Shown here one piece after another: positions 1 through 6,731 of a stretch of 8,496 nucleotides of DNA (its first letter is position 1; each line of letters starts with the position of its first letter). The notes below the pieces were generated by a model that saw nothing but the letters and a program-made list of their open reading frames with translations, ran no database searches and had not been told where the DNA came from. The stretch is from an uncultured Opitutia bacterium. GTDB taxonomy: Bacteria > Verrucomicrobiota > Verrucomicrobiia > Opitutales > UBA953. The DNA lies in the NCBI GenBank assembly GCA_903829855.1, contig CAIKRN010000079.1:1-8496 (forward strand). Direction: 5' to 3'. Made by a program: the position numbers and the translations under genes.

Positions 1-263
1 TCCTTCGGATCGAGGAACTTCATCTTCCACTCCGCCTTGATCTGGTCAAAGGCGGTGAGGATTTTGATTGTAGCCGTATGCTTCTCGGTCGGCACTTGCT
101 CGCCGAGCATCGCGCCGTCGGCGAACTTCCACGATCCATGGAAAAAGGCCAACCCTTGGGCGAGCGGCTCGTGGGCGCCGGTTTCGTGGATGATGACTCC
201 CGCGGGTTTCTCTTCGGCGAAGAGCGTGAGGCTGAGCAGGAGGAGCGGGATGTATTTAATCAT
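1..263 (-). CDS. Secreted DUF1080-like (3-keto-disaccharide hydrolase / GH16-like fold) protein, N-terminal part only
   Basis: The frame opens at ATG 263 and stays open to the left edge, giving 87 residues. It begins MIKYIPLLLLSLTLFAEEK, a short Sec-type signal peptide with likely cleavage near residue 16. The mature part has a pattern (GSWKFADGAMLGEQ, then EKHTATIKILTAFDQIKAEWKMKF) that resembles the first strands of DUF1080 concanavalin-like domains: a W-x-x-x-D-G-A turn, a K-H-x-A segment, then alternating strand residues. DUF1080 proteins are common exported carbohydrate-active or carbohydrate-binding proteins in PVC bacteria. It lies 146 bases downstream of the DUF1501 stop with a REPIN-like repeat between, so it may be the distal gene of that operon or have its own promoter inside the repeat. 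There is no Shine-Dalgarno sequence: the bases before ATG read TTACTTACCTCC. The domain call rests on pattern recognition of a partial sequence; the existence of the gene is more certain than its family. Confidence 0.7.
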   Translation of the reverse strand, partial: MIKYIPLLLLSLTLFAEEKPAGVIIHETGAHEPLAQGLAFFHGSWKFADGAMLGEQVPTEKHTATIKILTAFDQIKAEWKMKFLDPK

Positions 264-302
264 GGAGGTAAGTAAAGGAGTGCTGGAGGGCAGATGATTG
301 AG

Positions 303-327
303 GTAGGGGCGCCACTGCGTGGCGTCC
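303..327 (+). repeat. REP unit 1: GTAG foot and hairpin
   Basis: GTAG at 303-306 is followed by a stem pairing 307-315 with 319-327 around loop TGC. The stem contains one G-T wobble (309/325). In a transcript from the minus strand it would lie in the leader of the DUF1080-like gene, 40 bases before its ATG. Confidence 0.7.
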
Positions 328-358
328 GCCTTGGGTAAATCTAAGGTTTAGCTTAGCG

Positions 359-382
359 ATTATATCTTGTGATATTGGTCAA
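359..382 (-). promoter_or_regulatory. Possible promoter within the REPIN spacer, toward the DUF1080-like gene
   Basis: On the minus strand 364-359 reads TATAAT, a perfect sigma70 -10 hexamer, and TTGACC lies upstream at 382-377. The 12-base spacing between them is well below the usual 16-18, so the -35 match may be chance. A transcript from about 352 would carry REP unit 1 in its leader. Confidence 0.25.
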
Positions 383-383
383 C

Positions 384-408
384 GGACGCGACGCAGTCGC
401 GCCCCTAC
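384..408 (-). repeat. REP unit 2: GTAG foot and hairpin, inverted copy
   Basis: Read on the minus strand, GTAG occupies 408-405 and the stem pairs 404-396 with 392-384 around loop TGC. It starts two bases after the DUF1501 stop codon, so in the operon transcript it sits at the immediate 3' end of the DUF1501 frame, where REP hairpins can protect mRNA or lower downstream expression. Confidence 0.7.
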
Positions 409-409
409 C

Positions 410-1816
410 TCACGCAATAATCTCTTTTACGACGCTGCCATGCACATCGGTCAGGCGGAAGTCACGGCCTCCGAAGCGATAGGTGAGTTTCTCGTGGTCG
501 ATACCGAGCTGATTAAGGATGGTGGCCCAGAAATCATAAACGGTGAGCGGCTTATCAACGGCGTAGTAGCCAAGTTCGTCAGTCGCGCCGAAGGCCGTGC
601 CGGGTTTAAAGCCCCCACCGGCTACCCACAGGCTGAAGCCGTAGGGGTTGTGGTCGCGCCCATCGCTGCCCTGCGAGAACGGCGTACGGCCGAACTCGCC
701 AGAGAAGATGATGATAGTGCTGTCGAGGAGGCCGCGCTGTTTGAGGTCTTTGAGCAAGGCCGCGATGGGCTGGTCGACCTGGTGGGCCATGGCTCCGTGG
801 CCTTTCTCGATGGCGCCATGCTGATCCCACGGATTGGCCGCCCCGCCGGCACCGATGTTAGAGGTGAGGCAGCTGAGTTCGACGAAGCGGACACCTTTTT
901 CGACGAGACGTCGGGCAAGCAGGGCCTGACGGGCGTAACTTGCCATCAAGGGGTCAGGTGAATCGATGCCATACATTTGTTTAGTGGCTTCGGATTCGCC
1001 GCTGATGTCGCAAACTTCCGGCACGGCGGCCTGCATGCGGTAGGCGGTTTCGTAGTTGCGGATGGCGGCCTCGACTTGAGGCTCGCACGAACTTTCGGCG
1101 AATGCTTTATCCATTTCGCCAATGAAGCCGAGTCGACGTTTTTGATCAGCGTCGCCTTCACCTGGTTTAATATTTGCCAAGGCTACTTTGCCGTCGGCTT
1201 TGATGATCGAGGCCTGATGTTGGCCTGGGAGATAGCCGTTGCTGAAGAGGCCGACGCCGCCGTGAGGCGTGACGGCGCCGCCACTTTGCAGCACGACGAA
1301 GCCGGGGAGGTTCTGATTCTCCGTTCCCAATCCGTAGTTCATCCACGCACCGGCACTGGGGTGGCCCATGAACGGGAAGCCCGTATGGAAGAAGTAATTT
1401 CCTTGGGCGTGTTCGCTGACCTTACTCGTCATCGACCGGACGATGGTGAGGTCGTCGGCGCAGCTAGCGATGTGCGGGAAGAGGTTCGTCATCTCGAGGC
1501 CGGACTGGCCGTAACGCTTGGCCTGCCAAGGGCTGCCGAAGATGTTGCCGTTATTGTTGAACATCGTTTTCTGGACGGGCACGGGCATGGGCTTGCCTTG
1601 CAGGCGGGCCAAGGCGGGCTTGGGGTCGAAGGAGTCGACGTGCGAGACGCCACCCGACATGTAGCAGAAGATGATGTTCTTGGCCTTAGCCTTGAGCGGG
1701 CGTTTGCCGGAGGATTCGGCGCCGAAGGCCGGCGACGAGAGGAGTCCAGATAAGGCGATGCCACCGAAGCCTAGGGAGCAACGGCGGAGAAGTTCGCGAC
1801 GGGTGAGTGGGGACAT
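410..1816 (-). CDS. DUF1501 family protein, Tat-exported
   Basis: The protein has 468 residues from ATG 1816, a usual length for DUF1501, a family of unknown function distantly related to the alkaline phosphatase/sulfatase fold. It begins MSPLTRRELLRRCSLGFGGIA, a Tat signal with TRRELL at 5-10, a hydrophobic stretch at about 14-25 and a cleavage region near SSPAFGA (27-33). Family motifs follow in order: SGGVSHVDSFDPKP (54-67), WDQHG (330-334), SGEFGRTPF (372-380), GRDHNPYG (386-393) and the C-terminal TVYDFWATILNQLGID and FRLTDVHG. An in-frame ATG at 1909 would add 31 residues inside the PSD1 gene and bury the Tat signal, so 1816 is preferred. The start lies one base after the PSD1 stop (TAACATG) with no Shine-Dalgarno sequence nearby, suggesting coupled translation. 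DUF1501 genes are habitually paired with PSD1 genes in PVC bacteria, often near carbohydrate-active enzymes. The reaction is unknown. Confidence 0.93.
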   Translation of the reverse strand: MSPLTRRELLRRCSLGFGGIALSGLLSSPAFGAESSGKRPLKAKAKNIIFCYMSGGVSHVDSFDPKPALARLQGKPMPVPVQKTMFNNNGNIFGSPWQAKRYGQSGLEMTNLFPHIASCADDLTIVRSMTSKVSEHAQGNYFFHTGFPFMGHPSAGAWMNYGLGTENQNLPGFVVLQSGGAVTPHGGVGLFSNGYLPGQHQASIIKADGKVALANIKPGEGDADQKRRLGFIGEMDKAFAESSCEPQVEAAIRNYETAYRMQAAVPEVCDISGESEATKQMYGIDSPDPLMASYARQALLARRLVEKGVRFVELSCLTSNIGAGGAANPWDQHGAIEKGHGAMAHQVDQPIAALLKDLKQRGLLDSTIIIFSGEFGRTPFSQGSDGRDHNPYGFSLWVAGGGFKPGTAFGATDELGYYAVDKPLTVYDFWATILNQLGIDHEKLTYRFGGRDFRLTDVHGSVVKEIIA

Positions 1817-1817
1817 G

Positions 1818-4800
1818 TTATTTAATATAAAGGAATTCCTTGAGGTTGAAAATGGACTGAGCGAGGTCCTGCCAAACCGCTGGCTGGTTGCCTGCATGGG
1901 TCTTCGCAAGGTCGGCTAGGTAGCGGCTGCAGGCTTGTTGCTCGCTCGGGGTCGCGGGGCGGCCAAGGGCTTGGATGAAGAGGGTATCGATTTTCAAGGC
2001 GTCACTTTGCTGGGCGTCCAGTCGGCGGGACCAGCTCTGGGCGCTCTCGATGATGAATGGGTCGTTGAGGAAGGTGAGCGACTGGGCGGGGACATTCGTG
2101 GCGTCACGACGGCCGAGCGTCGTGAAGGGCTTGGGGCCATCGAAGGTGGTGATGAGCGGGTTGAGTGCGTTACGGCGGACAAGCAGGTAAACGCTGCGTC
2201 GCGTTTGCTCGCGGGCTCCCGCCATGGCGTTGTCGCCCGGGCCGTACATCCGATCGCCCATTCGGCCAGCAAGCGTGATGAGCGTGTCGCGGAGGGGTTC
2301 GCCATCCATTCGGCGCACCCGCATGTGGGCAAGCAACTCGTTGGCGGGGTCCTTGGCTTGCGTGGCAGTCGAAGGGACGCTGTCACGTTGAAAGGCCTCG
2401 GTGAGCAGTAGGGAGCGCAGGGCACTCTTTACGGACCAGTTTTCTTGGATGAACTGTCGGGCAAGATGGTCGAGGAGTTCGGGGTGTGTCGGTTGATCTC
2501 CCAAGCGGCCGAAATTATCAACGGTGCCGACGAGCCCGCGGCCGAAGACATGGTGCCAGAGACGATTCACCATCACGCGGGAGGTGAGCGGGTTCTCCGG
2601 CGAGGCGAGTTTCTCGGCGAGTTCGAGGCGCCCGCTTTGCTGGGTCACGAAAGCCTTCGTGTCAAAGGCCTCGAGGTAGCGGCGGGGAATCACTGCAGCT
2701 GGCTTCTTGTTGTCGCCGCGGACGAAGAGGGGCTGATTGAAGCTATCGGCTTCGACTACGCCCGGCGCCCGGCGGAGTTCTGGAATGGCGGCTTCGAGTC
2801 GACGATATTCGGTGGTGAACTTCGCCGCTGCGGAGGTCGGGCTGGTCGGCAAGAGGTCAAACTTCACGAACGCATTCAGGAGATTCAACTGTGCTGGGGT
2901 GGCTTTACCTTTGCCCCAATCTTGGGCGGCGGCCTGCACGGCGGCGGTGAGGTCGCGAATGTGGTTTTCGGCTGAAGTGGGAGCCGGAAGTTCGGCCAAG
3001 GCCTCGGACAGCGTCGGACCAGCGGGAAGCTTAAGGGCAGGTTCGTTGTGGAAGACGACCTGTTGGAGGCCGAACCAGGCGCGGTTGCTGGCGCTTTTGT
3101 TTTTCGGATCCTGATTCGCCCGGCGCGTGATGTCGTCCGGGATGGTCAGTTCAATATAGGCATAGGAGCCGCGTCGATAGGCCGTGCTCAGGCGAATCCA
3201 GTGCGGTTGGTCGCCGGAGACTTCGGTCTGGGGGAAGATGCTCCCAGCGCCGCCTTGTCCGATGGGGTAGTTGTCCGTGATGAGTCGCAAGTGCGCACCG
3301 CCGCCACCGAGGATGCGCACGCTGATGTAATCCGAATCCACCTTGAAGCGCGGAGAGGTGAGCATCGCGCTATGTTTGTTCGACAGAAGATTACCGTAGG
3401 TGCCGGCTGGTAGAAGGTTGCGGACAGGTTTGGCCCCTTCCGCTTCCACGATAAAATCTCCCGACTGATCGGCGGTGAAGCCGTTACCTTGACGGAACCA
3501 GGCGGTCGAATCTTTACCCGTCAGATCCCAGGTGTAGGTTACTTGGGTGGTGATCGGCTTAGTAACGGTGAGTTTTTTCCAGACAGTGGCGATTTGTCCT
3601 TGCGGGGCTTCCCGGAGTTTGGTCCACGCGTTCAAGGGGTGGTCGCGGTTAGTCGAGGCTTGTTCGAAAGAGGTGAGCGAATCCCCGTGTGCGGCCGATA
3701 GTCGCGCCAGTTCAGCCTGTACCGCAGTCAGCTGTTGGCGGTAGTTGATGCGCTCGGTTTCTTCGGCTGGGGTAAGTTTGCGAGCGAGGTCCTGAATTTT
3801 TCCACGGAAGATGCCAGCCCGGAAAGAAGCGCTGACCTGCTGGGCGGAAAGGGCCGAGGTGTAGAGCCGGGCTTCTTCGATTTCACCTTTCAAAAAGGCG
3901 CGACCGCCGCCGGTGTGCCGACGTCCAAACAGGACGCGGGCCTTGCCGGCACCGAATTCCCGAAGGGTGGCCTGCTCGCCGTCGGGGATGTAACTCGTGC
4001 CGTAGGGTTGGCCATTGCGGTAAAGTGTGATGCGGTTCGTGGCGTCCGTGACGAGGGCGAGGTGGATGAGCTCGTTGGGTTTGGCATTCTCCGCCGGACC
4101 GCCGAAATCGCGCGTGCGCTTGCCGTTGTCGCTACCGGCCATCCACTGCTTGGGTTGGCGCTCGGCAAAGACCATGGAGTCAAAGACGCCCCCACCGAGG
4201 GTTTCGACGGTGACTACACCGCCGCCCGATTGATCAAGGGAGGGCAGGGCCACCCAGGCTTCCAAGGTCTTGGCGTTGAGGTCTTGGGCCAATGGAGCCG
4301 TACTCGCGAAGGCGGTCTCTCCGTTGAGAATAAGGCGACCATTCCGGATGACGGCGCCGCCTTCGAGCTTCACGGGCAGCTTGCCGGTCAGGTCTTTACC
4401 GTCCTGCTCAAAAGTCCACCACGATGCGGGTGTCGGTCCGTTGGAGACGGCGCCTGCTTGAAGGCGTGTACGGAATTCTAAGGAGGAGAGGGCTTCTTCC
4501 GCCGTCTGCTCTTTGTTTTTTAACGCGCGATATTCAGCGGCGGAGGCTTCGATGGAAGCGAGTTTGCCCGCCAGCGTTTGGGCAGCGGTCGACCATTCAC
4601 TTGCCAAGGCTGAGCGCAGTTCGGATTTGGCGGCGATGAGTTCAGCACGGTTCTTGTTCAGTCGATCGGGGGAATCGATGGTGACTTGGGCGGGACGGGT
4701 GGAGGCGAAGATGCCGTAAAGGGCATAGAAGTCGGCCTGGCTGATGGCATCGAATTTATGATCGTGGCAACGGGCGCAGGAGACGGTGAGTCCGAGGAAG

Positions 4801-5819
4801 GTCTTGCTGACGACGTCGATCTGGTTGTCCACATTTTTGACCTGTTCGTCGGCGGTATCGAGCGGCTGGAAGCCGTGTTCGATGAGGCGGAAGTGGCCTG
4901 GGCCGATGACGGATTCGTTGACGCCTTCCTTGGCGTCCACGCGCGGTTTTTTCAAGAGGTCGCCCGCGAGTTGTTCGCGCACAAACTGATCGTAAGGCAC
5001 ATCCGTGTTGAACGCCCGAATTAGGTAGTCGCGAAAACGCCAAGCCTGATTGATTTCGGGGTCGCCCTCGCTGCCGTGGGAATCCGCGTAGCGCACTAAA
5101 TCCATCCAGTGACGGGCAAAATGTTCACCATAACGCGGTGAGGCCAGCAGTCGGTCCACGACTTTGGTGAAAGCTTCCGACGAAGTGTCCGCCAGGAAGG
5201 CGTCGATCTCGGCGGGGGAGGGTGGCAGGCCCGTGAGCACGTAAGTCGCGCGGCGAAGTAAGGTGCGTTTATCGGCAGGCGCCGAAGGCTTAAGTCCAGC
5301 GGTGGCGATTTTTTGATCTAAGAAACGATCGATCGGGCTGGCGGCCTTGCCACTAGGCGCATCGGTGCGCATGAGGGGCTGGAAGCTCCACCAGTTTTTC
5401 CGGACCGTCAGCAGGTCGGACCAGGTGGCGGTCACGGATTCTTTTGGGGCACTGTTCCGCGGGTCGGGGGCCCCACGGTTTACCCATTCAGCGAAGTCCG
5501 CGATGATCTTGGCATCGAGCTTCGGCCGTTTCTTCGGCATGTGTAAGTCCTCATGCTCATGGGAGATGGATTGGATGAGGAGGCTCTTCTTCGCATTGCC
5601 CGGGATGATGGAGGCGCCGTTTTCACCACCTTTCAGGAGGCCATCGCGAAAATCGACCCGCAGGTCGCCTTTCTGTTTCTTGGCGTCGTGGCACTCATAG
5701 CATTCCGCGACCAGCACGGGCCGGATCTTGGACTCGAAGAACTCTAAGTCCGCCGGTTTGAGGTCGGCGGCCGGCAACGCAGGTACGCCGAGTGCGAGAA
5801 TGGCAAAGAGGCGACGCAT
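1818..5819 (-). CDS. PSD1-type protein: PSCyt1 cytochrome-like + DUF1549 + LamG-like + DUF1553
   Basis: This is a 1333-residue exported protein. Residues 1-18 (MRRLFAILALGVPALPAA) form a Sec-type signal. Domains in order: a PSCyt1 cytochrome-like domain with heme motif CYECH at 40-44; DUF1549 from about 162 to 372, with the typical SPRYGEHFARHWMDLVRYADSHG and a second CxxCH, CARCHDHKFD, at 348-357; an insert at about 464-670 resembling a LamG/concanavalin domain (LEAWVALPS, ITLYRNGQPYG, GEIEEARLYTSAL); a charged, probably helical stretch at 671-712; a second beta-rich segment at about 755-925; and DUF1553 from about 1060 to the end (VNRLWHHVFGRGLVGTVDNFGRLGD, RRMDGEPLRD, LGRRDATNVPAQSLTFLNDP, NLKEFLYIK). 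PSD1 proteins abound in Planctomycetes and Verrucomicrobia and have no established reaction. The two CxxCH sites suggest c-type heme binding in the periplasm, and the LamG domain suggests glycan binding. Its ATG overlaps the IclR stop by one base (TAATG), with no Shine-Dalgarno sequence. Confidence 0.94.
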   Translation of the reverse strand: MRRLFAILALGVPALPAADLKPADLEFFESKIRPVLVAECYECHDAKKQKGDLRVDFRDGLLKGGENGASIIPGNAKKSLLIQSISHEHEDLHMPKKRPKLDAKIIADFAEWVNRGAPDPRNSAPKESVTATWSDLLTVRKNWWSFQPLMRTDAPSGKAASPIDRFLDQKIATAGLKPSAPADKRTLLRRATYVLTGLPPSPAEIDAFLADTSSEAFTKVVDRLLASPRYGEHFARHWMDLVRYADSHGSEGDPEINQAWRFRDYLIRAFNTDVPYDQFVREQLAGDLLKKPRVDAKEGVNESVIGPGHFRLIEHGFQPLDTADEQVKNVDNQIDVVSKTFLGLTVSCARCHDHKFDAISQADFYALYGIFASTRPAQVTIDSPDRLNKNRAELIAAKSELRSALASEWSTAAQTLAGKLASIEASAAEYRALKNKEQTAEEALSSLEFRTRLQAGAVSNGPTPASWWTFEQDGKDLTGKLPVKLEGGAVIRNGRLILNGETAFASTAPLAQDLNAKTLEAWVALPSLDQSGGGVVTVETLGGGVFDSMVFAERQPKQWMAGSDNGKRTRDFGGPAENAKPNELIHLALVTDATNRITLYRNGQPYGTSYIPDGEQATLREFGAGKARVLFGRRHTGGGRAFLKGEIEEARLYTSALSAQQVSASFRAGIFRGKIQDLARKLTPAEETERINYRQQLTAVQAELARLSAAHGDSLTSFEQASTNRDHPLNAWTKLREAPQGQIATVWKKLTVTKPITTQVTYTWDLTGKDSTAWFRQGNGFTADQSGDFIVEAEGAKPVRNLLPAGTYGNLLSNKHSAMLTSPRFKVDSDYISVRILGGGGAHLRLITDNYPIGQGGAGSIFPQTEVSGDQPHWIRLSTAYRRGSYAYIELTIPDDITRRANQDPKNKSASNRAWFGLQQVVFHNEPALKLPAGPTLSEALAELPAPTSAENHIRDLTAAVQAAAQDWGKGKATPAQLNLLNAFVKFDLLPTSPTSAAAKFTTEYRRLEAAIPELRRAPGVVEADSFNQPLFVRGDNKKPAAVIPRRYLEAFDTKAFVTQQSGRLELAEKLASPENPLTSRVMVNRLWHHVFGRGLVGTVDNFGRLGDQPTHPELLDHLARQFIQENWSVKSALRSLLLTEAFQRDSVPSTATQAKDPANELLAHMRVRRMDGEPLRDTLITLAGRMGDRMYGPGDNAMAGAREQTRRSVYLLVRRNALNPLITTFDGPKPFTTLGRRDATNVPAQSLTFLNDPFIIESAQSWSRRLDAQQSDALKIDTLFIQALGRPATPSEQQACSRYLADLAKTHAGNQPAVWQDLAQSIFNLKEFLYIK

Positions 5820-6622
5820 TAGGAAAGGAAAGTGCGGGAGATGCGATGAGCCTGGGTGCGGATGAACTGACCGCGTTCAGCCATGGCAGCGGCGGGGAAT
5901 CGACTGGAGGGGCCGGCGATGGTCACGGCGCCGATGGCGTGGCCGTGCTGATCAAGGATGGGGGCGGCGACACAATAGATGCCATCGAAGTGCTCACCTT
6001 TGTCTAAGGCGTAACCCTGGGAGCGAATCCGTTCAATCTCCGTGGCCACGTCGCGCTTGGAGGTCATCGTTTTGTCGGTATGCTTCTCGAGCTTTAGTCG
6101 CGAGAGCACCGCGTCCTGCTCGGCGTCGGGGAGGAAAGCCAAGATGGCTTTGCCAGGCGCAGTGCAGTGCAATGGGGCGAGGGAGCCAAGGTCGACGATG
6201 TACTTGAACGGGTGCAGTGAGGCCAACTGGTCAAGAATCACGCACTGATCTTCGGCAAGACAGCAGAGCTGCGTGGTTTCGCCGGTCGTCTGAAGGATGG
6301 CCCGCATGGCATCCGCCGCGGCCGCGACTAAATTGCGGGATTCCCCGCGCGGTTGTCCGAGTAGCAGCAGTTTACGCGTCAGGGTATAACGACGGCTAAC
6401 TTCATCGCGGCGGAGGTAGCCGCTATCTTCGAGGGTGCCCGTGATGCGGTGGGCGGACGCTGGCGAGAGGTCGAGGGCGGCGGTGAGTTCGGAGAGCGTC
6501 AGGCCTTCGGGTCGATGGGCGAGCGTCTCCATCATGGCCAAGCCACGTTCGAGGGCGGGCACGCTGGAAGTGCCCGTATCGGCGGCTGCGGGCACCGAAC
6601 GTTTAGCAAGGGGTGTTTTCAT
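5819..6622 (-). CDS. IclR-family transcriptional regulator
   Basis: The protein has 267 residues, the usual IclR length. An N-terminal winged helix-turn-helix spans about 21-82: VPALERGLAMMETLAHRPEG, then TLSELTAALDLSPASAHRITGTLEDSGYL with the recognition helix near SPASAHRITGTLE (53-65), and the wing DEVSRRYTL. The effector-binding domain fills about 98-267 and carries the usual features: LHCTAPGKAILAFLP (151-165), a segment beginning SQGYALDKGEHFDG (201-214), a variable pocket region, and GAVTIAGPSSRF (231-242). Such proteins are dimeric cytoplasmic regulators that bind small acids or sugar-derived ligands. The gene leads the PSD1-DUF1501 pair, its TAA overlapping the PSD1 ATG. A perfect 24-bp palindrome of IclR type lies seven bases before its start, so autoregulation of the whole unit is likely. 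The ligand cannot be inferred. Start ATG 6622 has no Shine-Dalgarno sequence; the upstream bases are TTTCCACCT. Confidence 0.94.
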   Translation of the reverse strand: MKTPLAKRSVPAAADTGTSSVPALERGLAMMETLAHRPEGLTLSELTAALDLSPASAHRITGTLEDSGYLRRDEVSRRYTLTRKLLLLGQPRGESRNLVAAAADAMRAILQTTGETTQLCCLAEDQCVILDQLASLHPFKYIVDLGSLAPLHCTAPGKAILAFLPDAEQDAVLSRLKLEKHTDKTMTSKRDVATEIERIRSQGYALDKGEHFDGIYCVAAPILDQHGHAIGAVTIAGPSSRFPAAAMAERGQFIRTQAHRISRTFLS

Positions 6623-6629
6623 AGGTGGA

Positions 6630-6653
6630 AACTATTCCAACAATGGAATAGTT
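6630..6653. promoter_or_regulatory. Probable IclR-family operator (perfect 10-4-10 palindrome)
   Basis: AACTATTCCA and TGGAATAGTT are perfect inverted arms around the four bases ACAA. The TTCCA-N4-TGGAA core resembles known IclR-family sites, such as the E. coli IclR box built on TGGAAA/TTTCCA. It lies seven bases before the regulator's own start, where a bound dimer would overlap the promoter or block early elongation. No second copy was seen in the window. Confidence 0.75.
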
Positions 6654-6658
6654 AGGGG

Positions 6659-6675
6659 CGGCTTGAGTCAAGCCG
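6659..6675. promoter_or_regulatory. 17-bp perfect palindrome upstream of the IclR operator
   Basis: CGGCTTGAGTCAAGCCG is self-complementary apart from its central base. It lies 56 bases past the hydrolase stop and 5 bases from the IclR operator. On the minus strand it contains TTGACT (6671-6666), a -35-like hexamer whose -10 region would fall inside the operator. It could be a second operator half, a promoter element, or a weak terminator hairpin for the hydrolase gene; no T-run follows on either strand, which argues against an intrinsic terminator. Confidence 0.5.
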
Positions 6676-6685
6676 GGGTCGGTGG

Positions 6686-6691
6686 ATTTTA
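6686..6691 (-). promoter_or_regulatory. Candidate -10 element for the IclR-PSD1-DUF1501 unit
   Basis: The minus strand reads TAAAAT here, five of six matches to TATAAT, in an otherwise GC-rich gap. No good -35 hexamer lies 16-18 bases upstream. If used, transcription would begin near 6679 and both palindromes would lie downstream of the start, as in roadblock repression. The alternative is TTGACT at 6671-6666 as a -35. Confidence 0.25.
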
Positions 6692-6731
6692 TGACCAGCC
6701 GCCGCGGGGCTTAGTTCCGACCGACCTCGGC

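Larger units (their letters stand above)
299..412. repeat. REPIN-like element: two inverted REP sequences
   Basis: Two 30-base arms (299-328 and 383-412) are inverted copies of each other with only two mismatches, separated by a 54-base AT-rich spacer. Each arm is itself a hairpin: GTAG (303-306) followed by a 9-bp stem with a 3-base loop (307-315 with 319-327), and the same on the other strand at 384-408. The two arm-to-arm mismatches (313/398 and 321/390) are the paired positions of the inner stem, C-G in one arm and G-C in the other, so the stem is kept by compensatory change. A 5' GTAG foot plus palindrome, in inverted pairs, is the known layout of REPINs mobilised by RAYT (TnpA-REP) enzymes. 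The right arm's outer end contains the DUF1501 stop codon (412-410). The spacer has two small inverted repeats (336-350 and 362-375). No RAYT gene is in the window. Confidence 0.75.

Noticed and set aside
299..412. Inverted repeat as a simple intrinsic terminator, integron attachment site or CRISPR repeat
   Set aside because: There is no T-run after either hairpin, no attC-type or integrase context, and only one inverted pair rather than direct repeats with unique spacers. The GTAG-hairpin pair fits a REPIN better.
440..961. Plus-strand open frame (173 codons) opposite the DUF1501 C-terminus
   Set aside because: Shadow of conserved DUF1501 motifs on the other strand; no domain or credible start signal.
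977..1753. Long plus-strand open frame (258 codons) opposite DUF1501
   Set aside because: The minus strand encodes clear DUF1501 motifs over the same bases; the antisense product shows no family features.
1830..1841. Perfect 12-base palindrome AAGGAATTCCTT before the DUF1501 start
   Set aside because: It encodes part of the conserved PSD1 ending (KEFLYIK), and although it has GGAA/TTCC it does not match the layout of the IclR operator; likely chance.
1817..1909. Upstream in-frame ATG at 1909 for the DUF1501 gene
   Set aside because: It would overlap the conserved C-terminus of PSD1 and place 31 residues before a clear Tat signal; ATG 1816 gives a normal N-terminus.
3735..4481. Long plus-strand open frame (248 codons) inside the PSD1 gene
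   Set aside because: It is antisense to the LamG-like region of PSD1, has no recognisable domain, and such frames are expected opposite GC-rich coding sequence.
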